Position numbers and translations under genes: made by a program
Assembly: GCA_002328585.1 (NCBI GenBank)
Contig: DCUV01000041.1
Location: forward strand, 1-64,000
From: Spirochaetia bacterium UBA2205
GTDB lineage: Bacteria; Spirochaetota; UBA4802; UB4802
Direction of reading: 5' to 3'
Length of the DNA stretch: 64,000 bases
Notes under the pieces: generated by a model
What the model saw: only the letters and a program-made list of their open reading frames with translations
What the model was told of the DNA's origin: nothing
Databases searched by the model: none
Shown here: piece after piece, positions 16,268-24,922 of the stretch
Layout: each line of letters opens with the position of its first letter
How positions within the stretch are numbered: position 1 is the first letter of the stretch

Positions 16268-17566
16268 TTAATTAAAAAAATCAGGCTGACAGGTGCTCTG
16301 TTTAACAATTGACCAGAGGTATCTATGCGGATCTATGCGCTTGCGCTTTTTCGTTACCAGCGATAGTGGGATGTAGGTATAGTATGAGTGCCAGCTACCA
16401 ACTACAAAGCCGGTTTTACCAGCCATAGCTCCATGTACCGCATTTTGTGCAAGCATTATACAATATACTGCATCATCGTTTGAGGCAGGGATACTTCTCA
16501 CCAGATAGCTTGTATCAATATATTTGATAGTTACCGGTATATTTTTTTGTTTGCAATATGCGGTAATTGCATCTTTAAGCAATAAACCGATATCACTATA
16601 TTTTACATTACCAGAAGAATCTATCTGTTGCGGTTCATCAAAGTATTCCTGTCCTGCACCTTCAGCAACTACAATAACGGCATGAGAAGCAGCATACAGC
16701 CTCTTCTCCAGATGAGGCAAAAAACCATGCGCTCCTTCTAAATCAAAGTGAACCTCTGGAATAAAGCAATAATTTACCTCATTTGATGCTAATGTAACAT
16801 AAGCTGCAATATACCCGGCATCACGACCCATAACACGTACGATACCAATTCCGTTTTTAGCACCAATTGCTTCAGCATGTGCGGCATAAATTGCCTGTGC
16901 AGCAGTGGAAACGGCAGTGGAAAATCCAAAGGTTTTATCAACAAACCATATATCGTTATCAATAGTTTTTGGTATGCCAACAATTGCTATGGGTAGGTTT
17001 CTTCTTTTTACTTCACGATATATATCATAGGCACAACGTAATGAACCGTCTCCACCAATGACAAAAAGAATGTTAATAGCATGAGCTACCAGTGTGTCAA
17101 CAATCTCCTTTTCATCCTGCCTTCCTCGTGAAGAACCCAGGACTGTCCCACCCTTTTCGTGAAGATCATGTACAAATTGAGGTGTTAATTCAATAAATGA
17201 ATGACCAAAATGTGGGATAAGACCTTCAAAGCCGTACCGTATGCCAAATATTGTTTTAACTCCATATTGGAATGTTAGCATACGAACAATGCCCTGAATA
17301 ACATTATTAATACCCGGACAAAGCCCTCCACAGGTAACAATAGCTGCTCTGGTGTTTTGGGGTTGAAAAAATATTTTTTTACGAGGACCAGCATTTTCGA
17401 ATGCAGGAATATTCCCCTTTTCAAGCGATTTTTCAATAATCTCAGCTTCGATGTCCACTGCAATGCGCTGCGAATCGCTTATAAATTTTGGTATTGAAAG
17501 AGGAGAATCAATGATGCAGTTGCCCAACGTATCTATGAGGGTATCATTTTGCGTAATCCGGTCCAT
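16268..17566 (-). CDS. 6-phosphofructokinase, PPi-clade type
   Basis: About 432 residues, the long form with an N-terminal extension common in spirochaetes. Motifs: CGGLCPGINNVIQGIV (phosphoryl donor loop), IGGDGSLRCAYDIYREV, and GIPKTIDNDIWFVDKTFGF with the catalytic Asp. The donor-specificity positions read Gly in GGDGS (Asp in PPi enzymes) and Lys in PKTIDND (Gly in classic ATP enzymes). That combination is usually read as ATP-dependent within the PPi-type clade; inference. ATG 17566 follows GGAGA; an upstream TTG (17593) is less likely. Its 3' end abuts a transposase relic, so the extreme C-terminus (after about IVKQ) may have been altered. Confidence 0.9.
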   Translation of the reverse strand: MDRITQNDTLIDTLGNCIIDSPLSIPKFISDSQRIAVDIEAEIIEKSLEKGNIPAFENAGPRKKIFFQPQNTRAAIVTCGGLCPGINNVIQGIVRMLTFQYGVKTIFGIRYGFEGLIPHFGHSFIELTPQFVHDLHEKGGTVLGSSRGRQDEKEIVDTLVAHAINILFVIGGDGSLRCAYDIYREVKRRNLPIAIVGIPKTIDNDIWFVDKTFGFSTAVSTAAQAIYAAHAEAIGAKNGIGIVRVMGRDAGYIAAYVTLASNEVNYCFIPEVHFDLEGAHGFLPHLEKRLYAASHAVIVVAEGAGQEYFDEPQQIDSSGNVKYSDIGLLLKDAITAYCKQKNIPVTIKYIDTSYLVRSIPASNDDAVYCIMLAQNAVHGAMAGKTGFVVGSWHSYYTYIPLSLVTKKRKRIDPHRYLWSIVKQSTCQPDFFN

Positions 17567-18022
17567 ACATCTCCATTTAAATGTTGATAACAATCAATAG
17601 TACTATAGTAAATTAATAATAAATAAATTATATTTTTTATATTCAGTTTAGAATGTCAAGATATAAAATGCTAACTATTTTTATAATAAATAGACAGTAA
17701 TTGTTATTGACAGGTGAAAAAAGGTAAATAGGTATAAAATATATTAACTGGCATGAACTAAAATTTGTTGCACTTTTATAATGATTTATAAGTATTATAG
17801 TTCTGGTATAAACTGTGTACAAAAAGCAATTTTTTCATTTACTATAGAGCAGTTGTGGTATGCTGTCATTATTTTGTAAAAGTTTGTCATGGAGGCATTA
17901 TGCTGTACACAAACTGCGCGGAAATAGTCTCTCCACGTCCTTTGCGCTGTAGAAGATAATTTGTAGCTGAGTTGATGCTGGCAAAGTGGATGTGATAAAT
18001 TTTATTGAATGGGGTGAATAGC
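17567..18022. other. Intergenic region between pfk and fecR-like gene
   Basis: 456 very AT-rich bases between divergent genes. No credible ORF. It should hold divergent promoters; the only clear element is the GGGGTG ribosome site (18011-18016) of the next gene. Confidence 0.5.
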
Positions 18023-19021
18023 ATGAGATATAAAAGTATAATTTTAGTATTGTTTTTGATACTAACTGCATGCTCAAAGAAGGAGGCGGTTGATACTATT
18101 GTTACCATCAATTCCTTTTTTGGTGAGGTTGCGATTACCTCAAATGAGGGGAATAAGGCTCCTGCTGTTGGCCAAATTCTTTCTATTAATGATACAATAG
18201 TAACGGGGGCAAACTCTGTCATTGACCTTGTATACCGAAATAGTGGTATTATTCGTGTTAATGAAAATACCACTGTTGTAATAAGCTCACTTGTCAAAGC
18301 TGGTGTGGATGATGTTATTTTAACATTAGAGAAGGGTAAAGCCTTCGTCACATTAGGTAAGTTAAAAAAAGGTGATGGCTTTGCCATAAAAGCAAAGACC
18401 GTTATTGCTGCTGTACGGGGCACTTCATTCAGATTGGTTGCAGATGAAGAAGCTTCCAGAGTTGATGTTGTTTCTGGCAAGGTCATGGTTAAACCGGTTA
18501 ATAATGAAACAGTAATTGAAGATATAGAAGTGATAGTAGAAGAAAACCAAACAGTTACTCTGGATACTAAAACTGTTGCAACAATATCTCAAAAGATTGA
18601 TGAGAGTAAAGTTGAGGTAGTAGCAGAACAGGAACAGCAAAAAATTATAGATTCAATAAAAGAAACCATCAAACCTGTTGAAATACCTAAAGAAACTGTT
18701 AAAGAAATAAAACAGGAGGTTAAAGATATTCCTGTTATTACAACAGTTCAAGAGGAGATTAAACAGGAGATTCAAAAGGTAATTGAAACGGATAAAGAAG
18801 CAAAACAGCATGAAAATGAAGAAAAGTTAAAAAAGGCAGAAGAAGCAAAAGCATTAAAGCTTAAATTAAAAAATGAACAAGAAGCTAAAATTTTGGCAGA
18901 AAAATTAGCAAAGGAAAAAGCTGAGCAGGAAAAGGTTGAAAAAGCGAAAGCTGAACAAGAAAAAGCAGCCAAGGAACAAAAGATTAAAGAGGACAGGGTT
19001 AAAAATATACCAACACTGTAG
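18023..19021 (+). CDS. FecR-domain lipoprotein with coiled-coil tail
   Basis: About 332 residues. Signal peptide II with lipobox LTAC (MRYKSIILVLFLILTACSKK), so a membrane-anchored lipoprotein. Residues ~30-165 form a FecR domain: NDTIVTGANSVIDLVYRNSG, VILTLEKGKAFVTLG, then KAKTVIAAVRGTSFRLVADE and VDVVSGKVMV. The rest is a Pro/Thr/Lys linker followed by a long Lys/Glu/Ala coiled coil (~250-325). FecR domains of this free-standing type are common in spirochaetes and probably bind peptidoglycan or partners; no sigma factor is adjacent. ATG 18023 follows GGGGTG. A hairpin follows the stop. Confidence 0.85.
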   Translation: MRYKSIILVLFLILTACSKKEAVDTIVTINSFFGEVAITSNEGNKAPAVGQILSINDTIVTGANSVIDLVYRNSGIIRVNENTTVVISSLVKAGVDDVILTLEKGKAFVTLGKLKKGDGFAIKAKTVIAAVRGTSFRLVADEEASRVDVVSGKVMVKPVNNETVIEDIEVIVEENQTVTLDTKTVATISQKIDESKVEVVAEQEQQKIIDSIKETIKPVEIPKETVKEIKQEVKDIPVITTVQEEIKQEIQKVIETDKEAKQHENEEKLKKAEEAKALKLKLKNEQEAKILAEKLAKEKAEQEKVEKAKAEQEKAAKEQKIKEDRVKNIPTL

Positions 19022-19042
19022 TGAATGGTTTAAAAAAATTTG

Positions 19043-19083
19043 AAGCTCCATAGCTATATGCTATTTCATATACTATGGAGCTT
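19043..19083 (+). terminator. Hairpin overlapping the start codon of the ABC ATPase gene
   Basis: AAGCTCCATAG (19043-19053) and CTATGGAGCTT (19073-19083) are a perfect 11-bp inverted repeat followed by TT. It lies 22 bases after the fecR-like stop and includes the next gene's ATG (19075). It may terminate upstream transcription, hide the start codon, or both. Confidence 0.6.
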
Positions 19084-19845
19084 TTGCAATTACATAATGT
19101 ATCGTTGTGGCGTAATTCTACAATAATCTTAAAAAATATCAATCTGACTGTTAATACGGGTGATCAATGGGCTGTTCTTGGCCCAAATGGTTCCGGGAAA
19201 TCTTTTTTAATGAACATAATTGCCACATTGGTTTTTCCCTCAGATGGACAGGTTGTCATTGCAGGTGAAACATTGGGTGAAGTCAATGTATGGGATGTTC
19301 GTAAACACATTGGTATTGTCAGTGATTATCTACAAACACACTACCCACAGGAAACCATGGTTGCTGAAGTAGTTGCATCAGGATTTTTCAGCAGCATGGG
19401 CTTATACCAGGAGCTATCGCCTGCCATGGAACAAAAAGCATTGACGATTTTACAGTCACTAGAATTAGCACACTATGCGCAAACGCCGTTTGGCAAGCTT
19501 TCGTATGGGGAGCAAAAACGTGTACTCATTGGGCGGGCACTTGTTTATGATCCGGATATTCTTATCCTGGATGAACCATGCAATGGTCTGGATATAAAGA
19601 CGCGCGAAGAATTTTTGCAGCAATTAACCATGTTGATTAAAACAGGTAAACATATTATTTATGTTACGCATCATGTTGATGAAATAATGCCATGGATAAA
19701 CAGGGTGCTGCTTTTGAATAATGGGCAATGTATGTATGCCGGCACTAAAAATATTTTGCTCAATGAAGGTGTCATAAGTAAGGTCATGGGATGTTCTGTA
19801 GGTATCTTTCAACATAATTCGCGCATTTTTTCTTATGTTAAATAA
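19075..19845 (+). CDS. ABC transporter ATP-binding protein
   Basis: 256 residues. Stand-alone ATPase: Walker A LGPNGSGKSFLMN, Q-loop region HYPQETMVAEVVASGFFSS, signature KLSYGEQKRVLIGRAL, Walker B DILILDEPCNGLD and H-loop VTHHVDEI. The Q-loop area and LSYGEQKR resemble the YlmA/ModF-like group rather than importers with known ligands. No permease or binding protein is nearby. No Shine-Dalgarno is seen and the ATG is in the 3' arm of a hairpin; TTG 19084 is an alternative start. Transport substrate unknown. Confidence 0.85.
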   Translation: MELLQLHNVSLWRNSTIILKNINLTVNTGDQWAVLGPNGSGKSFLMNIIATLVFPSDGQVVIAGETLGEVNVWDVRKHIGIVSDYLQTHYPQETMVAEVVASGFFSSMGLYQELSPAMEQKALTILQSLELAHYAQTPFGKLSYGEQKRVLIGRALVYDPDILILDEPCNGLDIKTREEFLQQLTMLIKTGKHIIYVTHHVDEIMPWINRVLLLNNGQCMYAGTKNILLNEGVISKVMGCSVGIFQHNSRIFSYVK

Positions 19846-19910
19846 AAATAGATAGTAAAAACCTACCTGCCTTGGATTGCTTGACGGTTTGTAAATTTTT
19901 TTCATTAAAC

Positions 19911-19936
19911 AATACGGCCGAGTAATCAGCCGTATT
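19911..19936. terminator. Hairpin between convergent genes
   Basis: AATACGGC (19911-19918) and GCCGTATT (19929-19936) form a perfect 8-bp stem. It sits between the ABC ATPase and thioredoxin genes, with only weak T runs on either side; possibly a bidirectional terminator. Confidence 0.5.
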
Positions 19937-19953
19937 GATATAACGGTAGGGAG

Positions 19954-20265
19954 TTATTGGAGTCTTCGCTTCAAGACCTCTTCGGGCTGTACGCCAACCA
20001 TACGGTCAATTTCTTTACCATTATCAAAAAGTATAAGAGTTGGTATAGCGCTTATGCCAAACTTTTGGGCAGTACCATGATTTACATCGGTATTGCATTT
20101 CACTATTTTTGCATTGATGCCATTTGATACAAGCCTTTCTAATATTGGTGTTTGTAATCTGCAGGGCCCGCACCATGGAGCCCAAAAATCAACCAGTACT
20201 TTTCCGCTTGTTTGCAACACTGATGAGTCAAATGTTGCATCGGTAACTTCCTGAATTAAAGCCAT
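19954..20265 (-). CDS. trxA: Thioredoxin
   Basis: 103 residues, full thioredoxin length. Redox motif WCGPC (Cys32, Cys35) in DFWAPWCGPCR, cis-proline in ISAIPTLILF, and the final EEVLKRRL helix. The buried Asp and N-terminal strand order fit a reducing cytosolic thioredoxin. GGAGG precedes ATG 20265. Possible reductant for the MsrB-MsrA and ArsC enzymes in this window (inference). No reductase gene is adjacent. Confidence 0.93.
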   Translation of the reverse strand: MALIQEVTDATFDSSVLQTSGKVLVDFWAPWCGPCRLQTPILERLVSNGINAKIVKCNTDVNHGTAQKFGISAIPTLILFDNGKEIDRMVGVQPEEVLKRRLQ

Positions 20266-20589
20266 TAAAGAGCCTCCGTTATTGAGATATATATTAAGAA
20301 TATAATAAAATTCTTAAATAATGACAACAAAAATATTTTATTGGCGATAGTGATTGGCAATTTTTTTTAAATTTATAAAATCAAAGAGTGTATAACGAAA
20401 ATTAATGTTTGATACATTTTTGAATAAAAACTATTGGTATAACCATATTTTTTTATTACTTATGGGGTGCGGAGGATATTTTTTTGATGTCGATAATTTT
20501 TCTTGAAAATAAAACACTATTTTTGTATAGTATCATTGATGAGTGCCAGGGATAAAATATTGAAAGATAAACATAAAAAGGGGGATACT
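20266..20589. other. Intergenic region with one promoter and one octamer
   Basis: 324 AT-rich bases. It holds one exact dispersed octamer (20343-20350) and a promoter for the coiled-coil protein (20503-20531). No credible ORF. Confidence 0.55.
20503..20531 (+). promoter_or_regulatory. Sigma70-type promoter
   Basis: TTGAAA (20503-20508), a 17-base spacer, then TATAGT (20526-20531), 59 bases upstream of the start at 20590. Confidence 0.6.
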
Positions 20590-21303
20590 ATGCCGTCAGC
20601 TCGTTCTACGTTAACACCAGATGTTAAACGACAGATTGTTAAAATTATTGATGATCGTATCAATGAGGTTCATGTAACAAAAGAAGATTTTTCAGAGTTA
20701 AAATCTATTGTTAAGGATATTGCAAAAGCTCAAAAAGAGTTAACACAGGCACAGAAGAAGACTGAGCAGCAGGTTGCAGAGTTAACACAGGCACAGAAGA
20801 AGACTGAGCAACGAGTAGCAGAGTTAGCTGAAGCTCAAAAAGAGCTTGCTGATGCTCAAAAACGTACTGAAATAGAAGTTAAAAGTCTTGTAGTAGGATT
20901 ACATGATACAAGAGTAGAATTAGGAGGGTTATCAAGAAGTTTTAGCTATGCATTTGAAAATGAAGCATATAGGCATTTGCCTGTGATACTGAAGGAAAAG
21001 TATGGATATACTATCACAGAGCGTATAGTAAGAGCAGAAATAGGTGGAAAAGAAATAAATTTTTTTGCCAGAGCAACGAAAGATGGTAAAGAGGTTTTCA
21101 TAGTAGGAGAATCCAAAATACGATTAGAATCTACCTGGCGGAAAGATGTTTTTTCTGAACTTGAAGATAAGGTGAATGCTGTAAAAACTGAATTTGGTGA
21201 TGTTGAGGTTGTACGATTACTGGTTACTCATTTTGCCAAAAAAGATTTTCTGGATGAAGCTGAAAAGATGAGTGTTATTGTTGTGCAAAGTTATCAGTGG
21301 TGA
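20590..21303 (+). CDS. Coiled-coil protein with PD-(D/E)xK-like C-terminus (DUF3782-like)
   Basis: 237 residues. ATG 20590 follows AAAAGGGGG; longer upstream frames lack a ribosome site. Residues ~1-40 basic, ~40-105 a coiled coil of 14-residue units (ELTQAQKKTEQQVA, then QRVAELAEAQKE), a conserved hinge ELGGLSRSFSYAFENEAYRH, then an alpha/beta domain where EVFIVGESKIRLES resembles the ExK part of restriction-nuclease folds. Proteins of this type are often filed as DUF3782. A paralogue lies at 48427-49332. Nuclease activity is inference; no toxin, methylase or helicase partner is adjacent. Confidence 0.7.
   Translation: MPSARSTLTPDVKRQIVKIIDDRINEVHVTKEDFSELKSIVKDIAKAQKELTQAQKKTEQQVAELTQAQKKTEQRVAELAEAQKELADAQKRTEIEVKSLVVGLHDTRVELGGLSRSFSYAFENEAYRHLPVILKEKYGYTITERIVRAEIGGKEINFFARATKDGKEVFIVGESKIRLESTWRKDVFSELEDKVNAVKTEFGDVEVVRLLVTHFAKKDFLDEAEKMSVIVVQSYQW
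20740..20823 (+). repeat. 42-bp tandem coding repeat (coiled coil)
   Basis: Units 20740-20781 and 20782-20823 differ at few positions and encode 14 residues (two heptads) each. Same style as the 63-bp repeats in the paralogue at 48670. Confidence 0.8.
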
Positions 21304-21360
21304 TTATCGGTGATAGCAAGATACGATGTAACAGTAAATGATCTTAGTATTAATGCAATG

Positions 21361-21450
21361 ACATCCTGATCAATAGCGAAGAATCTCCTTTATAAACAAA
21401 CAGATTCTTCGGAACTGCATCTATCAGAATGACAATGCTGGACGTGTCAT
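21361..21450. repeat. Dispersed intergenic repeat with hairpin
   Basis: GAAGAATCT (21378-21386) and AGATTCTTC (21402-21410) are inverted arms, followed by TCAGAATGACA-like sequence. This is the style of small dispersed intergenic repeats; related wording (GAATGAC, TCATCCTGA) recurs at 25000-25080, 34440-34640 and 51740-51930. No coding potential. Confidence 0.6.
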
Positions 21451-21560
21451 CATAAATTATATGATGGAGTGGTTTCAGGATATCTGATAATTATTTTGAT
21501 TCTGGATAAAATCCGGAAGGGGAATGGCTAATAATTATATTTTTTTATAGGAGAATACCC

Positions 21561-21830
21561 ATGAAAATTACTGTTGAAAAAATAAAGGAAGATGTTCTTA
21601 AAAAACAAGGCATATTGTCATGGCCGATATGGCAGAAGGAGATATCCGATTTCGATTGGTTTTATGATACAACCGAGCAATTTTATGTTCTTGAGGGTGA
21701 AGTTGAGGTTGATACCGTTGATGGGCACAAGGTGCGATTTGGTGCTGGTGATTTTGTTACCTGTCCAAAAGGTATACAATGTACATGGCATGTGAAAAAA
21801 CCAATACGAAAGCACTATAATTTTAAATAG
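21561..21830 (+). CDS. Cupin-domain protein (DUF861/EutQ-like)
   Basis: 89 residues, a single small beta-barrel. FYVLEGEVEVDTVDGHKVRF and GAGDFVTCPKGIQCTWHV match the Cupin_3 type; only few metal-ligand residues (Glu in LEGEVEV, His in CTWHV) are visible. AGGAGAA precedes ATG 21561. Cytosolic, function unknown; such proteins often bind small ligands. The MORN lipoprotein follows 53 bases after its stop. Confidence 0.85.
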   Translation: MKITVEKIKEDVLKKQGILSWPIWQKEISDFDWFYDTTEQFYVLEGEVEVDTVDGHKVRFGAGDFVTCPKGIQCTWHVKKPIRKHYNFK

Positions 21831-21883
21831 TGTTGATTGTCATATTTTTTGGAAAGTATTTTTTATTTGATGGAGGTTGGAAA

Positions 21884-22414
21884 ATGAAAGGCTACAACAG
21901 TATAATTGTTGTTTTACTTGTATACGCTCTTTTTTCAGGTTGTGCAACACAGCAAAAAAAAGTGGGATGTATTGAAGGTAAGTGCGACGAGGGGTATGGT
22001 GTGTATGTCTGGGAAGATGGTACAATGTATGCTGGTAACTTTAAATCAGGCAAGTTTTACGGTCAGGGTACCTATACATGGGCAAATGGTATGACATACA
22101 CGGGAATTTATGTTAATGGCAAAAGGCATGGCTATGGTGTTATGACATGGCCTGATGGTAGTTCTTACAGAGGAGAATTTTACAACGATGAGATTACAGG
22201 AAAAGGGAAATATATATATGCTGACGGTAAGATATACACAGGCCCAATGGTAAAGGGTAAAGCTAACGGTATTGGTATATTGGAATGGCCTGATGGTACA
22301 CGATATGAAGGTGAGTTTGTCGATAACAGGATGGAGGGCAAAGGAACTCTTATCTATCCTGATGGCCGTACCTTAAAGGGGCGTTTTATTAATGGCATTT
22401 TAGTTAATGAATAG
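21884..22414 (+). CDS. MORN-repeat lipoprotein
   Basis: 176 residues. GGAGG precedes ATG 21884, giving a lipoprotein signal (MKGYNSIIVVLLVYALFSGC). About six MORN units follow, e.g. YGVYVWEDGTMYAGNFKSG, GQGTYTWANGMTYTG, GVMTWPDGSSYRGEFYND and GTLIYPDGRTLKGRF. MORN repeats make a beta-solenoid that mediates binding to lipids or proteins; the lipid anchor places it at a membrane facing the periplasm. Partner unknown. Confidence 0.88.
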   Translation: MKGYNSIIVVLLVYALFSGCATQQKKVGCIEGKCDEGYGVYVWEDGTMYAGNFKSGKFYGQGTYTWANGMTYTGIYVNGKRHGYGVMTWPDGSSYRGEFYNDEITGKGKYIYADGKIYTGPMVKGKANGIGILEWPDGTRYEGEFVDNRMEGKGTLIYPDGRTLKGRFINGILVNE

Positions 22415-22469
22415 TGTAGCTTTGTAATAAATTAGTGTACCACAACGGCAATTTATCATTCATCAATAG

Positions 22470-23243
22470 TTAAATCTTATTTCCTTTTTGCTGTGCAAAT
22501 AATTTTGCACCTTCCAATGTTTCGCCATTGCGTATGACATCAGTTCCTCTGGCAAATTCTATTTCCAGAGCTTCAGATAATGGCATATTGAAACCCTTAT
22601 AAACTGACATCCTGTCACTTCGCATACATTGTTGCGGGAAGGAAGCAATCTTGTGAGCCAATTCCAGTGCTGCCTGTTTTATATCTTTATCTGTAACGAG
22701 ATAGTTGACCAATCCAAACTGATATGCTTCTTCTGCATTAATTTCCCTGCCAGTAATAATTAAATCTAATGCTCTGCTTAATCCAATTAAGCGGGGCAAC
22801 CGTTGAGTACCTCCGTCAATAAGTGGAACGCCAAATCGTCTGCAAAACACACCAAATTTAGCAGTCATATCAGCCATGCGAATATCGCACCAGCAGGCTA
22901 ATTCCAGCCCCCCTGCCACTGCATACCCTGATATTGCTGCAATAACAGGCTTTGAAAGCAACATGCGCGTTGGTCCAAGAGGCCCATTATCCTTGATGTT
23001 TGGGTTAAGCCTGTTTTTGCGATGTCCATCCTCTGCAATTGCCAGTAGATCAGCACCGGAACAAAAATTGCCCCCGGCTCCGGTTAAGATTGCAACTTTT
23101 AAATTTTTGTTGGCATCAAATTGTTGAAAAGCATTACTCAACTCATCGGCAGTATCACGGTCAATGGCGTTACGAACTTTTGGCCTGTTTAGGGTGATTA
23201 TCACAATATCATCAACTATCTCATGGAAACTATTACTATTCAT
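22470..23243 (-). CDS. Enoyl-CoA hydratase/isomerase-family protein lacking one catalytic Glu
   Basis: 257 residues, crotonase fold. Oxyanion-hole segments GAGGNFCSGADLLAI and GYAVAGGLELACWCDIRMAD are intact, and the first catalytic Glu (Glu114, in GLELA) is present. The second, normally in a Q-P-E-x-x-x-G segment, is replaced: the sequence reads AKFGVFCRRFGVPLIDGGTQ. A standard syn-hydratase reaction is therefore doubtful; isomerase, hydrolase or another crotonase activity is possible. AAAGGA precedes ATG 23243. Stand-alone gene. Confidence 0.85.
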   Translation of the reverse strand: MNSNSFHEIVDDIVIITLNRPKVRNAIDRDTADELSNAFQQFDANKNLKVAILTGAGGNFCSGADLLAIAEDGHRKNRLNPNIKDNGPLGPTRMLLSKPVIAAISGYAVAGGLELACWCDIRMADMTAKFGVFCRRFGVPLIDGGTQRLPRLIGLSRALDLIITGREINAEEAYQFGLVNYLVTDKDIKQAALELAHKIASFPQQCMRSDRMSVYKGFNMPLSEALEIEFARGTDVIRNGETLEGAKLFAQQKGNKI

Positions 23244-23335
23244 TATCTAATCCTTTCATTGTTTAATTTTGAAACTATTACATTACAAAAAAAACTACTT
23301 GTTGTCAAATTAATAGTGTAGTGCAAAGATAAAAT

Positions 23336-24145
23336 TTATTGTAATAGTATAAGCGATACCGACATGATAAACATGCCAGAGATAAATCCTAAAATTGAAT
23401 AATGGTGCTCACCATATTTTATTGCTGATGGTAATAATTCATCCACTGATATGAACACCATAATGCCTGCAATACATCCAAATACAATCCCAAAGATGGT
23501 GTCGGACATGTAGGGTAATAGGATTAAAAAACCTATTAACGCTCCAACAGGTTCTGCTAATCCGGAAATAAAAGAATATACAAAAGCTTTTCTTCTGCTC
23601 TTGGTTGCATGGAATATAGGTACAGCAACAGCAATACCTTCAGGGATGTTATGCAGCGCAATAGCAATTGCAATAGGAATCCCAACTTTTGTATCATGGA
23701 GAGCAGCAACGAATGTAGCCATACCTTCTGGGAAATTGTGTATTCCAATAGCAAGGGCTGATAAAAGCCCAAGCCTCATAAGCTGCTGCTCCCGGTTTGT
23801 TGCTGGCAGAGGCATAGTTTCAACACGTTTTATTTCATGCGGATTTTCTGCCGATGGAACAATAATATCAATTATTCCTGTTAATGCTATGCCGCTGAAA
23901 AAGGATATTAATGCAAACCAGCCTCCTGCCTTTCCATATTCATGGTGCAATACATCAAATGATTTTGAAAGTATCTCCATCATGGAAACATAGATCATTA
24001 CACCAGCCGAAAATCCCAATGCAAGCGATAGTACCTTTGTATTGGTTTTTTTGCTGATGATTGAGATTGCACTCCCTATACCAGTTGCAAGTCCTGCTAA
24101 CAATGTTAAAATGAAGGCAAATACAACATTGGGATTGTGTAGCAT
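23336..24145 (-). CDS. ZIP-family metal transporter
   Basis: 269 residues, about eight membrane helices. Motifs HNFPEGMATFVAAL and HNIPEGIAVAVPIF supply the paired metal-site His and Glu of ZupT-like transporters. A His/charge-poor variable loop lies between helices 3 and 4. It would import Zn2+ or another divalent metal, the opposite direction of the CDF exporter at 2017. It starts six bases after the nitroreductase stop and is probably co-transcribed with it; no own ribosome site is obvious. Confidence 0.9.
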   Translation of the reverse strand: MLHNPNVVFAFILTLLAGLATGIGSAISIISKKTNTKVLSLALGFSAGVMIYVSMMEILSKSFDVLHHEYGKAGGWFALISFFSGIALTGIIDIIVPSAENPHEIKRVETMPLPATNREQQLMRLGLLSALAIGIHNFPEGMATFVAALHDTKVGIPIAIAIALHNIPEGIAVAVPIFHATKSRRKAFVYSFISGLAEPVGALIGFLILLPYMSDTIFGIVFGCIAGIMVFISVDELLPSAIKYGEHHYSILGFISGMFIMSVSLILLQ

Positions 24146-24151
24146 AGTATA

Positions 24152-24922
24152 TTACACTCTTTTTAAAAATCTGTTTTCATCATATCTGATACGGGGACCA
24201 TATATCCCGCCGATTGCACGCTTACCGGCAGAGATTACCATGACAACAACAGCGTCCTCTGGTAATTGTAATATTTTTTTTATGAGCTTTGAATCATATC
24301 CTTCCATGGGACATGAATCATATCCGTACGCACGTAGTGAAAGCATAAGGTTTTGACATGCCAGCGCTGTTGACTTCACTGCCCATATTTTCATATGGCA
24401 GTGTGAAACTGGTTCATGGATGACAGGAGTCTTTAATCCCCGAATGAAAAAGAGTATCCTTTTTATCAATCCCCATATTCCAAATAATCCTTGATTGTAA
24501 ACAAACGGTACCAGCTTTTTATAATAGGCAATGGCTGATTTTGGCACATTCCCGGCTGCCTCAAAAAGTTGTACCATCTCTTTGGCATGCTCTTTCCATG
24601 TATTTGTTCGTGCAACTGCTACAAACAATGTTGCAGCGCTTTTTGCTGCTATCTGATCAAGGCATGCCTTGTTCATCTGCTGCCGTACTTCTGGGGTAGC
24701 AATGTGATATATCTCCCATGGCTGAAGGTTGGATGAATTTGGTGCCAGCAGTGCATTGCGAAGGCATTGTTGAATTATTTTATCAGGAATTGGTTCCTTT
24801 TCATAAATGCGAACCGATCGTCTGGAATCAATCACTTTTTGGAATTCCTTAGCATCAATCTTTGGTGCTTTTTCGTGGTATCGGAAACCAGGGTCTTTTG
24901 TTAAGATAGTATCGTTACTCAT
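24152..24922 (-). CDS. Nitroreductase-family protein
   Basis: 256 residues, FMN-dependent oxidoreductase fold. DSRRSVRIYEKEPIPD and LLAPNSSNLQPWEIYHI are the N-terminal FMN-phosphate site; LACQNLMLSLRAYGYDSCPM and the final VISAGKRA segment match the C-terminal half. A ~40-residue insertion with hydrophobic stretch (YKKLVPFVYNQGLFGIWGL) is unusual and might contact membrane. GGAGGAAT precedes ATG 24922. First gene of a two-gene unit with the ZIP transporter. Substrate not predictable. Confidence 0.88.
   Translation of the reverse strand: MSNDTILTKDPGFRYHEKAPKIDAKEFQKVIDSRRSVRIYEKEPIPDKIIQQCLRNALLAPNSSNLQPWEIYHIATPEVRQQMNKACLDQIAAKSAATLFVAVARTNTWKEHAKEMVQLFEAAGNVPKSAIAYYKKLVPFVYNQGLFGIWGLIKRILFFIRGLKTPVIHEPVSHCHMKIWAVKSTALACQNLMLSLRAYGYDSCPMEGYDSKLIKKILQLPEDAVVVMVISAGKRAIGGIYGPRIRYDENRFLKRV

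Noticed and set aside
17887..18486. 199-residue minus-strand open frame over the FecR gene
   Set aside because: Antisense of a clear lipoprotein gene; Ser/Thr-rich shadow composition and no ribosome site.
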